The notes: a model not told the origin generated them from the letters alone. A stretch of DNA of 54,794 nt from Anaerolineae bacterium (GCA_013360465.1 JABWBO010000027.1:1-54794), one strand, 5' to 3'. Counted from the first letter of the stretch, positions 45,632 to 54,760 are shown. Program-made: numbers and translations.

Positions 45632-45722
45632 GGTGACCTTTTCAAGTAGAATGTTAGTTACAATAGGGTTTTGATCCCTTTCATTGTTCGTCAGTGTATG
45701 TTGTTCCGAAAGGCGTGTCAAC
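45632..45722. promoter_or_regulatory. Divergent rhaI/deoR control region with imperfect inverted repeat
   Basis: 91 bases between divergent genes. ACAATAGGG (45660-45668) and CCCTTTCATTGT (45676-45687) form an imperfect inverted repeat, a plausible DeoR-type operator. The octamer CTTTCATT (45678-45685) recurs in reverse complement as AATGAAAG (46560-46567), just downstream of the rhaB promoter. Confidence 0.4.
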
Positions 45723-46502
45723 ATGCGAGAGTCGCTTTTCGTTGAGGAAAGACGTCGCCTCATTCTGGATAGTCTTCGGCAGGACGGGCGCGTGTCGGTC
45801 AAAGGCCTGAGTCAGAAACTGCGAGTGAGCGCTGTCACCATTCGCCAGGATCTTCGCGCGCTGGAAGATGAGGGACTGCTTGAGAGGACCTATGGCGGCG
45901 CAGTCCCTCACGAGAGCCAGATCAACCTTCCTGAACTGTCCTTTCAGAGCCGTATGCGAAAGCGGCGAAAGGACAAAGAAATCATTGCTGAAAGGGCGGT
46001 GAAGCTTGTTCAGGAGGGGTTCTGCGTGGCTCTGGATGCAAGCTCAACCGCCTATGCCGCCGCGGAGCATCTGAAGCAGTTCAGGAAGCTGACGATTGTG
46101 ACGAACAGTCTGGTCATCGCCCAGGGATTTCTGGATACGCCGCAGATTCAGGTGATCCTTCCTGGTGGACGGATGCGGCGCGATTCGATCTCAGTCGTCG
46201 GCTTTCCGCAGGGGCTGCCAAATATCAATTTCAACATCGGCTTCTTTGGTGCGCGAGGTATCAGCCTGACCGTCGGTGTGACGGATATCGATGCCGATGA
46301 GGTCGCAATCAAGCGTGCGATGTTCGAACGCTGCGTTCACCCGATTGTGGTAATCGATGGCAGCAAGTGGGGACAGGTTGCCCCTTTCACTTTCATTCGT
46401 CCTGACGAAGTCCGCCACGTCATCACGAGCAGTGATGCGCCAATGTCTGAAGTTGAGCAGATGCGCATGTCAGGCGCGCTCGTCGAGATCGCGGAATTAT
46501 GA
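45723..46502 (+). CDS. DeoR-family transcriptional regulator of rhamnose genes
   Basis: 259 residues. The N-terminal helix-turn-helix [50 protein letters not shown] is described here by its ends only: [10 protein letters not shown] and [14 protein letters not shown]. The C-terminal sugar-phosphate sensor domain has [20 protein letters not shown] and [11 protein letters not shown]. DeoR regulators usually repress sugar operons and are released by a phosphorylated intermediate, here probably rhamnulose 1-phosphate. It lies between rhaI (divergent) and rhaB (downstream), so both flanking promoters are likely targets. The start at 45723 is preferred; the frame continues 13 codons upstream. Confidence 0.88.
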   Translation: MRESLFVEERRRLILDSLRQDGRVSVKGLSQKLRVSAVTIRQDLRALEDEGLLERTYGGAVPHESQINLPELSFQSRMRKRRKDKEIIAERAVKLVQEGFCVALDASSTAYAAAEHLKQFRKLTIVTNSLVIAQGFLDTPQIQVILPGGRMRRDSISVVGFPQGLPNINFNIGFFGARGISLTVGVTDIDADEVAIKRAMFERCVHPIVVIDGSKWGQVAPFTFIRPDEVRHVITSSDAPMSEVEQMRMSGALVEIAEL

Positions 46503-46523
46503 GCTGCACCTTCGAGAACTTAT

Positions 46524-46552
46524 TTGACATCCCTCTCCCGGCGAGTTAGACT
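46524..46552 (+). promoter_or_regulatory. Promoter of the rhaB transcript
   Basis: TTGACA (46524-46529), 17-base spacer, TAGACT (46547-46552), 133 bases ahead of rhaB. The leader contains AATGAAAG at 46560-46567 and a hairpin ACAGACG (46618-46624) / CGTCTGT (46652-46658) enclosing GGGGATG.., so some post-initiation control is possible. Confidence 0.7.
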
Positions 46553-46684
46553 GTTCAAGAATGAAAGTAAACGAAAACGAAGTGATGTAGTATTTTTTCG
46601 CTTCCGCCATCCCTGAGACAGACGGGGATGTATCGCCCGAAGACTGTCCAGCGTCTGTGGCGTTTTGATGTACGGTAGGACATC

Positions 46685-48124
46685 ATGACCAAAGTTATTG
46701 CGGTTGATCTTGGCGCGGAATCGGGGCGAGTCGCGACGGTTGAGTTCGATGGGACGCGATTCTTTGTTGAGGAAATTCATCGCTTTGCCAATGGACCCGT
46801 GACATTGCGCGGAACGATGTTTTGGAACATTCTGCACCTGTGGCAGGAGATTTCCGCCGGCATCGAGAAAGCAAAAGAGAGCGCAGCAAGCATCGGGGTT
46901 GCCACCTGGGGCGTTGATTTTGCGCTTCTCGACCGTGACGATAATCTGGTCGCAAATCCAGTGCATTATCGCGATATGCGCACCGAAGGCATGATGGAAT
47001 GGGTGTTTGAGCGCATTCCGCGCCGTGAGGTCTTCGAACGCACGGGAATCCAGTTTCTTACCCTCAATACGCTGTACCAGTATTCCAGCATCCTTCGGCG
47101 TTCACCCACTCAGCTAGAGGCTGCCAGGTATTTCCTGATGATGCCAGACCTGATCAATTTCTGGCTGACAGGTGAGAAAGTCTCGGAGTTTACCGACGCT
47201 ACCACGACGCAGTTCTACAATCCGCTCCTGGGTGACTGGGACAGGCAGATGCTTAACCGTCTGGGACTGCCAACGCATATCCTGCCGACGATTGTGCAGC
47301 CGGGAACACGGATCGGTGCGTATCAAGGAGTCCCAGTTCATGCACCGGCATGCCACGATACGGGGTCGGCGGTCGTGGCGATCCCGGCAACGTCACCAGG
47401 ATTCGCCTATCTGAGCAGCGGAACATGGAGCCTGCTGGGGCTGGAACTGCCGAAGCCTGTCATCACCGACGAGACTTACGCCGCCAATGTGACCAATGAG
47501 GGCGGTGTTGAGGGAACTTTCCGGCTCTTGCAGAATATCATGGGCTTGTGGCTGGCGCAGCAGTGCCGGGCAACGTGGCGCGCCGCCGGCACGGAATATA
47601 CTTACGACGAGCTTGCTCGCCTGGCATCGGAGGCGGAACCGTTCCGCAGTCTTATTTTCCCCGACGACCCGAACTTCATGCTTCCTGGCGATATGCCGTC
47701 GCGCATCCGTGACTACTGTGCGCGTACGGATCAGCCGATTCCTGAAACTGTCGCTCAAGTTATGCGGACGATTTATGAGAGTCTGGCGCTGAAGTATCGC
47801 TACGCTCTGGATCACCTGATTCGCATCAGTGGGCAGACGATCAACCGGATGCACATCGTCGGAGGTGGATCGAAGAACGCGCTCCTCTGTCAGATGACGG
47901 CGGATGCGATTGGCAGGGAGGTCGTCGCCGGACCGGCGGAGGGCACGGTATTGGGCAACGCGATTGTACAGCTGATCGCTGTTGGGGCGTTGACGAACGT
48001 CGCTCAGGCGAGGCGGGTCCTCGCCTCCACGATTGATGCTGTCAGCTATCAGCCGAAGCACCGCGAAGACTGGGAAGGCGCTTACGAACGTTTCAGGAGA
48101 TTGGTGCCGGAAGCAAGTCAGTAG
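46685..48124 (+). CDS. rhaB: Rhamnulokinase
   Basis: Phosphorylates L-rhamnulose to L-rhamnulose 1-phosphate. The 479-residue FGGY/ASKHA kinase starts VIAVDLGAESGRVATVEFDG (Ala-Glu-Ser-Gly-Arg is characteristic of RhaB). It has GVATWGVDFALLD, HYRDMRTEGM, ACHDTGSAVVAIPA, LSSGTWSLLG and the C-terminal adenosine motif MHIVGGGSKNALLCQMTADA. Downstream of its own promoter and followed after 15 bases by the transporter-derived gene. Confidence 0.95.
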   Translation: MTKVIAVDLGAESGRVATVEFDGTRFFVEEIHRFANGPVTLRGTMFWNILHLWQEISAGIEKAKESAASIGVATWGVDFALLDRDDNLVANPVHYRDMRTEGMMEWVFERIPRREVFERTGIQFLTLNTLYQYSSILRRSPTQLEAARYFLMMPDLINFWLTGEKVSEFTDATTTQFYNPLLGDWDRQMLNRLGLPTHILPTIVQPGTRIGAYQGVPVHAPACHDTGSAVVAIPATSPGFAYLSSGTWSLLGLELPKPVITDETYAANVTNEGGVEGTFRLLQNIMGLWLAQQCRATWRAAGTEYTYDELARLASEAEPFRSLIFPDDPNFMLPGDMPSRIRDYCARTDQPIPETVAQVMRTIYESLALKYRYALDHLIRISGQTINRMHIVGGGSKNALLCQMTADAIGREVVAGPAEGTVLGNAIVQLIAVGALTNVAQARRVLASTIDAVSYQPKHREDWEGAYERFRRLVPEASQ

Positions 48125-48139
48125 GGGCAACGCGATTTC

Positions 48140-49684
48140 ATGAACCCAATATTGACCTTGAAGTCCATATCGAAGTCCTTTCCTGGAGTACGAGCACTTC
48201 AAGATGTACACTTCGATATGGTTACAGGAGAAGTTCATGCCCTGTTGGGCGAAAACGGCGCAGGCAAATCCACGCTCATTAAGATCATCTCAGGGGTACA
48301 CAAGCCTGACAGCGGCGAAATGCACCTGGATGGAAAACCGGTCACCTTCAGCAATCCGCGTGAGGCGCAGGCGGGCGGTATTGCCACCATCTATCAAGAA
48401 CTAAGTCTTTACCCTGAATTGACGGTCGCAGAGAACATCTTCATGGGACACGCGCCGCGCCGTCAAATTGGACCAGTGAAGGTGGTCAACTGGTCGGCGA
48501 TGACTTCACGCGCCAAGGAAATTCTCGCTTCACTGAATATCCACGACCTTGATGTACGCCGAAAAGTTGGCTCCCTGAGCGTCGGGAACCGGCAGCGGGT
48601 CGAAATTGCCAAAGCGCTTTCGATCAACGCGCGAGTCCTCATCATGGATGAGCCGACGGCAGCGCTGACAGAAGCCGATGTTATTCGGCTTTTCGAGATT
48701 GTGCGGCTCCTGCGGCAGCGAGGCGTCGCCATCATCTATATCAGCCATCGCCTGGGTGAAGTCTTTGAACTGGCGGATCGTGTGACCGTCCTTCGTGATG
48801 GGCAGTACGTCGGCACCAGCGCGGTCAAAGATGTCACCCCCGACCACCTGATCAGCATGATGGTAGGGCGCACCATCGACAACTACATCACTCAGGGTGT
48901 CAACGGCATTCTGTTCGCCGCCAATGACCCGGTCGCTATCGCCCCCGTTCTGACCCGCGCGCTCGAATCCGGTATCCATGTGGTCGGCTATGACGCCAAC
49001 AGTGAGCCGTCTGCCCGCGAGTGGTTCGTCAACCAAGCCGAATTCAACGGCATTGCCAAGGCGATGATCGACAGCATGGTCGCCGAAATCGGCGCCGATG
49101 GCAGCTTCGCCATCGTCACCAGCACCTTCACCACTCCGAACCAAGCTCGCTGGATCGCCGAGATGCAAGCCTATCAGGGAAAGTGCTATCCCGAAATGAC
49201 CTGGCTGGAGACGGTTGAAGCGCAGGAAGATAACGTCCTTTCCTTCAACCAGGCGACCACACTCATCAACAAGTATGGTCCCGACCTGGATGGCATCTTT
49301 GGCATGACCAGTGTCGCCACGCCAGCGGCTGCTGATGCGGTCGCGCAGGCGGGGCTGTGCGCGGTTGATGCGGTTGCCGGTGCGGCGGGCAGTGAAGAAG
49401 ACGCGGTTGCTGTCGTCGGTTTGGCGACGCCGAACGCGATGAAGCCGTATGTGACAGGCGACTTCGCGGGCTGCGTCAAGTCAGTCGTCCTCTGGAACCC
49501 CATTGATCTCGGTTACGCGGCAGTCTACGTACTCCGCGCCGTTGTCGATGGCGAGTTTGCACCTGGCGATACATCCGTCATGGCTGGCCGTCTCGGTGAA
49601 CTCCAGGTCGTCAATGGCAGCGAAGTGCTGCTTGGACCTCCGTTCATCTACACTGCCGAGAACATCGACGACTTCGACTTCTAA
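48140..49684 (+). CDS. In-frame chimera: sugar ABC ATPase N-half joined to a rhamnose-type binding protein C-part
   Basis: 514 residues. Residues 1-244 are the first nucleotide-binding domain of an RbsA/MglA-type ATPase: Walker A GENGAGKST (38-46), Q-loop YQELSLYPE, signature LSVGNRQRVEIAKAL, Walker B LIMDEPTAAL, ending at MVGR. From about residue 248 (48880-48900) the sequence becomes the periplasmic sugar-binding fold seen in RhaS-like proteins (TQGVNGILFAANDP, GYDANSEPSAREWFVNQAEF, LIGLATPNAMKPYV-like end). The second ATPase half, the permeases and the signal peptide plus first third of the binding protein are missing. An in-frame deletion or an assembly collapse would explain this. As it stands the product could not act as an importer. 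Confidence 0.85.
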   Translation: MNPILTLKSISKSFPGVRALQDVHFDMVTGEVHALLGENGAGKSTLIKIISGVHKPDSGEMHLDGKPVTFSNPREAQAGGIATIYQELSLYPELTVAENIFMGHAPRRQIGPVKVVNWSAMTSRAKEILASLNIHDLDVRRKVGSLSVGNRQRVEIAKALSINARVLIMDEPTAALTEADVIRLFEIVRLLRQRGVAIIYISHRLGEVFELADRVTVLRDGQYVGTSAVKDVTPDHLISMMVGRTIDNYITQGVNGILFAANDPVAIAPVLTRALESGIHVVGYDANSEPSAREWFVNQAEFNGIAKAMIDSMVAEIGADGSFAIVTSTFTTPNQARWIAEMQAYQGKCYPEMTWLETVEAQEDNVLSFNQATTLINKYGPDLDGIFGMTSVATPAAADAVAQAGLCAVDAVAGAAGSEEDAVAVVGLATPNAMKPYVTGDFAGCVKSVVLWNPIDLGYAAVYVLRAVVDGEFAPGDTSVMAGRLGELQVVNGSEVLLGPPFIYTAENIDDFDF

Positions 49685-49825
49685 GAGCGCGGAAAAGGGG
49701 TGGAGGATTCTTCATCTTTCGCCGCGCTTTTGGCGCTTTCCAGTTATGACGCGACAGGCTTCAATCGGGGTGGCGCACAAGCTGCCCCGATCTGTTTATC
49801 AGCGGGAATACAGGAAGGAACCCCA

Positions 49826-50578
49826 ATGACGGGCACAGCTCCACAAGAACTTATCACTATGACGCGGCAGCTGGGACAGCCGCATCTAAATCTGGTCATC
49901 ATAGGGGAAGGCAACACTTCGAGCCGGGTTGATTCGCACACTTTCTGGATCAAGGCAAGCGGTCGGGGGATGCAGGAGATCGCCGAAAGTGGATTTGTTG
50001 AAATTCACTTCGAGGGCATTCTAGACCTGCTAGACAGCGACCTTTCGGGCGCAGCGCTACAGGAAGCGATGATGGCAGCACGAGTCGACCCGAACGGTCC
50101 CCGCCCGTCGGTCGAGGTTACGTTTCATGCCATGCTTCTGCAGGGCTGCGATGTCAGCTACATCGGGCATACGCATCCCCTGGCAGTGAACCGGCTGCTG
50201 TGCAGCATGCGCGCCGAGCAGTTCGCGCGCAACCGCCTCTTCCCGGATGAGGTGGTGCTGTGCGGACCGGAATCGGTGTTTGTCCCATATGTTGATCCAG
50301 GGCTGCCGCTGGCTCAGGCGATTCGCGCTCAGGTCAGACGCTATATGGACGACTACGGCGAAGCGCCGAAGGTCATCCTCATGCAGAATCACGGGTTGAT
50401 CGTCCTGGGGCAGTCGCCGACGGAAATCCTGAATGTCACCGCCATGTGCGTCAAGGCTGCGGGAATCTTTGCCGGCGCTTGTGCGGTTGGGGGACCGGTC
50501 TTCATGTCCAAGGCGGACGTGATGCACATCTATCGGAGACCGGATGAGATTTACCGACGAAAGCTGTTCGTCGGGTGA
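49826..50578 (+). CDS. Class II aldolase (probable rhamnulose-1-phosphate aldolase)
   Basis: 250-residue zinc aldolase/epimerase-family protein. It has GEGNTSSRVDSHTFWIKASGRGM (phosphate-binding region; shown in part), the zinc ligands in IGHTHPLAVN and MQNHGLIVLG, and the usual C-terminal segment. In the rhamnose pathway a class II aldolase splits rhamnulose 1-phosphate into dihydroxyacetone phosphate and lactaldehyde; position after rhaB supports that, but fuculose- or other phosphate specificity cannot be excluded. The start at 49826 follows AAGGAACCCC. An in-frame extension to 49700 has no similarity. The 141 bases before it hold no recognisable feature. Confidence 0.82.
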   Translation: MTGTAPQELITMTRQLGQPHLNLVIIGEGNTSSRVDSHTFWIKASGRGMQEIAESGFVEIHFEGILDLLDSDLSGAALQEAMMAARVDPNGPRPSVEVTFHAMLLQGCDVSYIGHTHPLAVNRLLCSMRAEQFARNRLFPDEVVLCGPESVFVPYVDPGLPLAQAIRAQVRRYMDDYGEAPKVILMQNHGLIVLGQSPTEILNVTAMCVKAAGIFAGACAVGGPVFMSKADVMHIYRRPDEIYRRKLFVG

Positions 50579-50579
50579 T

Positions 50580-50608
50580 CGGGCACGGCGTTCATGATGC
50601 CGCGCCCG
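50580..50608. terminator. Hairpin after the aldolase gene
   Basis: CGGGCACGGC (50580-50589) pairs with GCCGCGCCCG (50599-50608) at nine of ten positions, with a 9-base loop. It begins on the aldolase stop and lies between convergent transcripts. Confidence 0.55.
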
Positions 50609-50657
50609 TCAGCCCGTCAATAAGTCTGCTGTAGCAGCATGGAATTGCCGGTAAGCG

Positions 50658-51578
50658 TCAATCTTTTGCCGTGGGATCAAAAGCGTCGCGCAGCCCATCG
50701 CCGATGACGTACATGCACAGCACGGTGACGAAAATCATCAGCCCTGGAGCGATAACGAGATAGGGTCCCTTGGTGAAGAAAGTCTGAGCATTAGAAAGCA
50801 TGTTGCCCCAGCTCGGGGTCGGGGGCAGAATGCCCAGACCGAGAAAGCTGAGCGCCGCCTCGACAAGGATGATGCCGCCAATATCGAGCGCCAGGGAAAT
50901 GATGATGATCGAGAACAGGTTCGGCAGGATATGAGAGAACATGATCCTGATCGGGGAGGCACCGACAGCGCGGGCGCTGACGATATATTCGCGCTCGCGC
51001 AGTGACAGCGTCTCGCCGCGCACCAATCGGGTTGTGCCCGTCCATCCCAGGAAACCCAGAATGATGATCAGTGTTTGTGGGCTGGGGCGCAGCACTGCCG
51101 CGACGATCAGCAGCAGAAATAAGCTGGGAATCGAATTCAGCGTGGCGATGATCCAGTTGACCACGTCATCGATGACGCCGCCGTAGTAACCGGTGATGAT
51201 GCCGACTGTGACGCCTATGGAGAGCGAAAGCAGCGCCGCCAGCGCACCCACCGAGAGAGAAACCTGTCCAGCATATAGAAGGCGGGAGAGGTGGTCTCGC
51301 CCAAGGTCGTCGGTTCCCAGGACGTGGGGATAATTCTCAGTCATGAAAGGCAGCAGGAAGGTTTTTTCAGTCTGGGTGCGCGTGGGGCTGACGCCCAGGG
51401 ACTGCGAGAGGATCGGAGCACCCAGGAAGGAGAAGAGCAGCAGGAAGGTAATCACCGCCAGCGCAATCAAGGTAAGACGATCCCGCTTAAGCCGGCGCAC
51501 CGCCAGCGCGGTCAACGACTGCCCGACGCGTTTCTCTTCCTGGACCATTTCAAGTCTAGCCACATTTGTCGCCATCAT
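50658..51578 (-). CDS. Oligopeptide/dipeptide ABC transporter permease, DppC type
   Basis: 306-residue inner-membrane permease with six predicted helices. The first helix is near residues 37-58, with the typical periplasmic HVLGTDDLGRDHLSRLLYAG signature of DppC/OppC/NikC. The coupling-helix EAA loop reads RAVGASPIRIMFSHILPNL, and the protein ends with the family's YVIGDGLRDAFDP. Two ATGs (51578 and 51575) are candidates behind GAGGGTGA. Third gene of the minus-strand importer; no ATPase gene follows within the window. Confidence 0.92.
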   Translation of the reverse strand: MMATNVARLEMVQEEKRVGQSLTALAVRRLKRDRLTLIALAVITFLLLFSFLGAPILSQSLGVSPTRTQTEKTFLLPFMTENYPHVLGTDDLGRDHLSRLLYAGQVSLSVGALAALLSLSIGVTVGIITGYYGGVIDDVVNWIIATLNSIPSLFLLLIVAAVLRPSPQTLIIILGFLGWTGTTRLVRGETLSLREREYIVSARAVGASPIRIMFSHILPNLFSIIIISLALDIGGIILVEAALSFLGLGILPPTPSWGNMLSNAQTFFTKGPYLVIAPGLMIFVTVLCMYVIGDGLRDAFDPTAKD

Positions 51579-51590
51579 TCACCCTCGCGC

Positions 51591-52670
51591 TTAGTCAAAC
51601 CGAATGCGCGGATCGATCACCGCGTAAAGAATGTCGGACAACACATAACCCAGGATAGTTGCCACCGCACCGATGATGACCACCGCCATGACGACCGGGT
51701 AGTCCTGTGCCGTTACCGCTTCGACCGCGAAGCGCCCCAAACCGGGCCATGAGAAGATCGTCTCGGTGATTGCCGCGCCGCTGAGCAGCCCGGTGATCGC
51801 CGGACCCAGGAAGGTCGCCAGAGGGATAGCGGCGTTGCGGGCACCGTGCTTGAACCACACGACACGGCTCGCCAGACCTTTAGAGTGCGCGGTGCGCATG
51901 TAATCCTGACTCATCACGTCCAGCATGGAGGCGCGCATGTAGCGCGAGATGACGGCGATCCAACCGGTCGCCAGGACAAAAGTCGGGAGGAGGAGATACT
52001 CGATGCGCCCCCAGAGGGGTGGACACCCGCCGACAAGGATGCGCGAGTCGCAGCGACCGCCCATCGGCAGGACTTGCAGCACGGATCCAAAGACCAGGAT
52101 CAGAATCAATCCCAGCCAGAAGACTGGAATGGCGTTGAAGATGACCGCAAAAATGCGCGTCAGGTTGTCGAACCAGCCGCTCTTGCGCACCGCTGCGAGA
52201 ATTCCGATGGGGACACCCAGCGCCATGCCTAGGATCAGAGAAGTTGCGCCCAACTCCAGGGTAGCGGCGACACGGTCACCGATCATCGACTGTACGGGCC
52301 GACGATAGAAGAAAGAACGCCCGAAGTCGCCTCGAATGATCCCGGATCGATCTCCCGGCGGCTCAGGTTCTCCGTCGCCATTGGCGTCGAGCGGCAGCAG
52401 GAACGAACTATCGGACACCCCGTCGCCGTCGGAGTCCCAGCGCATCCAGTCATCGCCCAGGAGCCAGCGCAAATACTGAATCGGCAGGGGATCGTTCAAT
52501 CCCAGCTTCGCCGCCTGACGTTCTTTTTCGTACTGGGGAACGTTGGGACCGAAGGTGAGCGCAGCGACGGGCCCGCCTGGCGCGAAATACATCAACATAT
52601 AAGAGAGGATAGTGATTCCAAAAAGCGTTGGAACCGCCTGAATGAGACGCCTCAGCGTGTACTTGACCAT
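51591..52670 (-). CDS. Oligopeptide/dipeptide ABC transporter permease, DppB type, with Ca-loop-like insert
   Basis: 359-residue permease with the DppB N-terminal helix (LRRLIQAVPTLFGITILSYMLMYF; shown from its start) and the QDYMRTAHSKGLASRVVWFKHG-type EAA loop in the C-terminal domain. Between the first helix and RGDFGRSF, in the external loop, lie two Asp/Gly-rich motifs: WDSDGDGVSD (78-87) and LDANGDGEPE (94-103). These look like the D-x-D-x-D-G calcium loops of EF-hand, dockerin or thrombospondin type 3 repeats and are not a feature of ordinary DppB. It starts at ATG 52670. Partner of the DppC-type gene 12 bases downstream. Confidence 0.9.
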   Translation of the reverse strand: MVKYTLRRLIQAVPTLFGITILSYMLMYFAPGGPVAALTFGPNVPQYEKERQAAKLGLNDPLPIQYLRWLLGDDWMRWDSDGDGVSDSSFLLPLDANGDGEPEPPGDRSGIIRGDFGRSFFYRRPVQSMIGDRVAATLELGATSLILGMALGVPIGILAAVRKSGWFDNLTRIFAVIFNAIPVFWLGLILILVFGSVLQVLPMGGRCDSRILVGGCPPLWGRIEYLLLPTFVLATGWIAVISRYMRASMLDVMSQDYMRTAHSKGLASRVVWFKHGARNAAIPLATFLGPAITGLLSGAAITETIFSWPGLGRFAVEAVTAQDYPVVMAVVIIGAVATILGYVLSDILYAVIDPRIRFD

Positions 52671-52705
52671 CGTAGACTCTGCTCCGTGCCGGCTTTTCCT
52701 AAGCA

Positions 52706-52746
52706 ACCGCCCCCTCCTCCCCAGTCCGCGGGTCAGAGGGGGCGGT
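52706..52746 (-). promoter_or_regulatory. Intercistronic stem between binding-protein and permease genes
   Basis: ACCGCCCCCTC (52706-52716) and GAGGGGGCGGT (52736-52746) form a perfect 11-bp stem with a 19-base loop in the 113 bases between the binding-protein stop and dppB. There is no U-tract, so it probably slows decay of the binding-protein mRNA or partly terminates, as in many importers where binding protein exceeds permease. Confidence 0.55.
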
Positions 52747-52783
52747 GTCGTGCCTGTCTAGCTTAGACTAACCGAACTGCTGC

Positions 52784-54523
52784 TTACGGGGTGGACAGCG
52801 CCCACGTATCAACGTTCCACAGCATCTGCGAAGGACGCGGGTCGAAGCCGGTCATCCCTGCCGCTGCTGCATACATACCGTCCTGCGTGAAGAGCCACAG
52901 GTAGGGCAGATCTTCCTGCATGATCGCCTGCATCTCGTGATAATACGTTGCGCGTTCCGCCGGATCGCAGCCAGGGACATTCTTCGCCTGGGTGTTCAGC
53001 TCGGTGAAGCGCGGGTTGTTGTACGAGGTGAAGTTGCTGCCGCCAGGGATCACGTCGCTGCCGGGGGTGAACAGCTGAGTCGCATCGGGATCATCCGGGT
53101 AGCCGTTGCGCCAGCCGAGGATGATGCTGTCGAACGTCTGGCTGTCCATGATGTCCAGGAGCGTGTTGAAGTCGATGGTCTGGAAATCAACACGGAAGCC
53201 GATCTGGGTGAGCTGATCCTGAATCAGCGTGCCGATCGCCTCGCGGCGGGTGTTGCCCTGATTGGTGTAGAGGGTGAAGGTCAGTTCGCTGCCTTCTTCT
53301 GCATACATGGCATCGGCAGTCGCTTCCAGGACGCCATCACCGTTGGAATCCGCCCAGCCTGCTTCCGCCAGAAGCGCCTTCGCGCCTTCGACGTCCAGGG
53401 CAATCGGAGGCAGTTCGCTGTGATATGCCCACGAGGAGGGGATGATGAAGGAGGTCATGCGGCTGCCTTCGTTGAAGACGGCTGCCGAGACCAGGGCGTC
53501 GACATCGACGGCTTTGGCGATTGCCTGACGGACGCGGACGTCGCCGAAGATCGGGTGGTGACCCTGGTCAATCGGGTTGCCGGCTTCGTCAAAAGCGTTC
53601 TGCGGGTTGTTCGGGTCCGCCTGATTGAACGCCATGTAATCCCAGGCGTTGCCAGGATACGGGTAGACCTGCGCGTCGGTGTTGCGAATGTCCTGACGGC
53701 GCGCCACCGAAGGACCATCGATGACGTTGAGTTCACTGGCGAGGAACTGCTCGACCATGACCGTCATATCCGGCACGCTCTTGTAAATGTAGCCGGTGGG
53801 GTTAACGAAGCCGAGGGTCGCATCACTGTAGTTGGGATTGCCGATCAGCGAAACCTGTTCGCCCGGGCGCAGCTCGCCAAAGTTGAAGACGCCGCTGGTG
53901 ACCGTCGGATTCAGGTTGAATTCGGCGTCCATCAAGGTGGTGATGTCTTCAGGAAGGACGTGGGCGGGAACGACGCTCAGCGAACCGGCGTAGCTCAGCG
54001 AGGTACATTCGGCGGACGCCATCTGCACGACGACGGTGTAGTCATCCGGGAACGTCACATCGAGGATACCGGAGGCGCCGGTGGGATCGATGATGTAGCT
54101 GGCGGGAACGTCGAGAGTGCCCTCTGCGCCGAGCTTGATGGCTTCCCAGGCGTATGCCACATCGGCGGACGTGATCGGGGTGCCGTCGCTCCACGCCAGA
54201 TCATCTCGGAGGCTGAAGGTGTAGGTCAGTCCGTCTTCGCTGACCGTCCAATCCTTGACCAGCGCGCCCGGCTGATTCGGGGCGATTATCGCCTGCTCAA
54301 CATCGACGCCAAGGAAGCCAACCTGCATGAGTCCGATCACGCGCGAGCTGGCGGTGTCGCTGGACAGGACCGGGTTCATCGTCGCGGGATCGCCGCCGAG
54401 GTTGCCCTCAACGATGATGCCGCCCTCGCAGCATTGATCCTGCGCCGACGTGGGGATCACGACGAGCGCTGCGATGAGCATCACTGCGACGCTCACCGTC
54501 ACGAGCCTGAAGAGTTTATTCAT
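52784..54523 (-). CDS. Extracellular solute-binding protein, family 5 (peptide type)
   Basis: 579 residues. It opens with a signal peptide of KLFRLVTVSVAVMLIAALVV type ending near TSAQD, and two Cys follow at residues about 31-32. The sequence has the family-5 signature of an early GGDPATMNPVL, then LVKDWTVSEDGLTYTFSLRDDLAWSDGTPITSADVAYAWE (described by its ends), and an interior VRQAIAKAVDVDALV. Family members bind peptides, nickel or other solutes; the ligand cannot be read here. It contains another Asp-rich DSNGDGVLEA loop, echoing the permease insert. First gene of the importer. Confidence 0.92.
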   Translation of the reverse strand: MNKLFRLVTVSVAVMLIAALVVIPTSAQDQCCEGGIIVEGNLGGDPATMNPVLSSDTASSRVIGLMQVGFLGVDVEQAIIAPNQPGALVKDWTVSEDGLTYTFSLRDDLAWSDGTPITSADVAYAWEAIKLGAEGTLDVPASYIIDPTGASGILDVTFPDDYTVVVQMASAECTSLSYAGSLSVVPAHVLPEDITTLMDAEFNLNPTVTSGVFNFGELRPGEQVSLIGNPNYSDATLGFVNPTGYIYKSVPDMTVMVEQFLASELNVIDGPSVARRQDIRNTDAQVYPYPGNAWDYMAFNQADPNNPQNAFDEAGNPIDQGHHPIFGDVRVRQAIAKAVDVDALVSAAVFNEGSRMTSFIIPSSWAYHSELPPIALDVEGAKALLAEAGWADSNGDGVLEATADAMYAEEGSELTFTLYTNQGNTRREAIGTLIQDQLTQIGFRVDFQTIDFNTLLDIMDSQTFDSIILGWRNGYPDDPDATQLFTPGSDVIPGGSNFTSYNNPRFTELNTQAKNVPGCDPAERATYYHEMQAIMQEDLPYLWLFTQDGMYAAAAGMTGFDPRPSQMLWNVDTWALSTP

Positions 54524-54691
54524 ACCAACTATGCTCCTACCTTAATACGAAACAACCATGGGTGAACCCCATTCGCCTGACCTGCTGTTCTATGAAGATA
54601 CACACAGAGCTGACTTTGGGTTCAAAGATGATGAAATATCATCCCCCACCTGGCATTGTAACAATCCCTCGCGGAAAATTCTAGTAATTCG
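54524..54691 (-). promoter_or_regulatory. Upstream region of the binding-protein gene
   Basis: On the minus strand this AT-richer stretch holds a TTACAAT-type -10 candidate (complement near 54655-54662) and AAGGTAGGAG ahead of the ATG at 54523 as ribosome site. No good -35 is visible. A short plus-strand open frame here shows no coding character. Confidence 0.35.
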
Positions 54692-54703
54692 CCCGAAAAA
54701 CAA

Positions 54704-54744
54704 AACAACCTTTTGCAAGAAGTCCTTCATTGCGAAAGGTTGTT
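54704..54744 (-). terminator. Intrinsic terminator of the tRNA transcript
   Basis: A 15-bp stem with one G-U pair, 54744-54730 / 54718-54704, with an 11-base loop. It reads on the minus strand into TTGTTTTT. It lies 16 bases after the tRNA 3' end. Confidence 0.85.
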
Positions 54745-54760
54745 CTGTTTAAGGCTGCTG

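Noticed and set aside
52937-54565. 542-residue open frame antisense to the family-5 binding protein
   Set aside because: It mirrors the codon structure of a clear family-5 binding protein, has no recognisable motif and is best explained as a GC-driven shadow frame.
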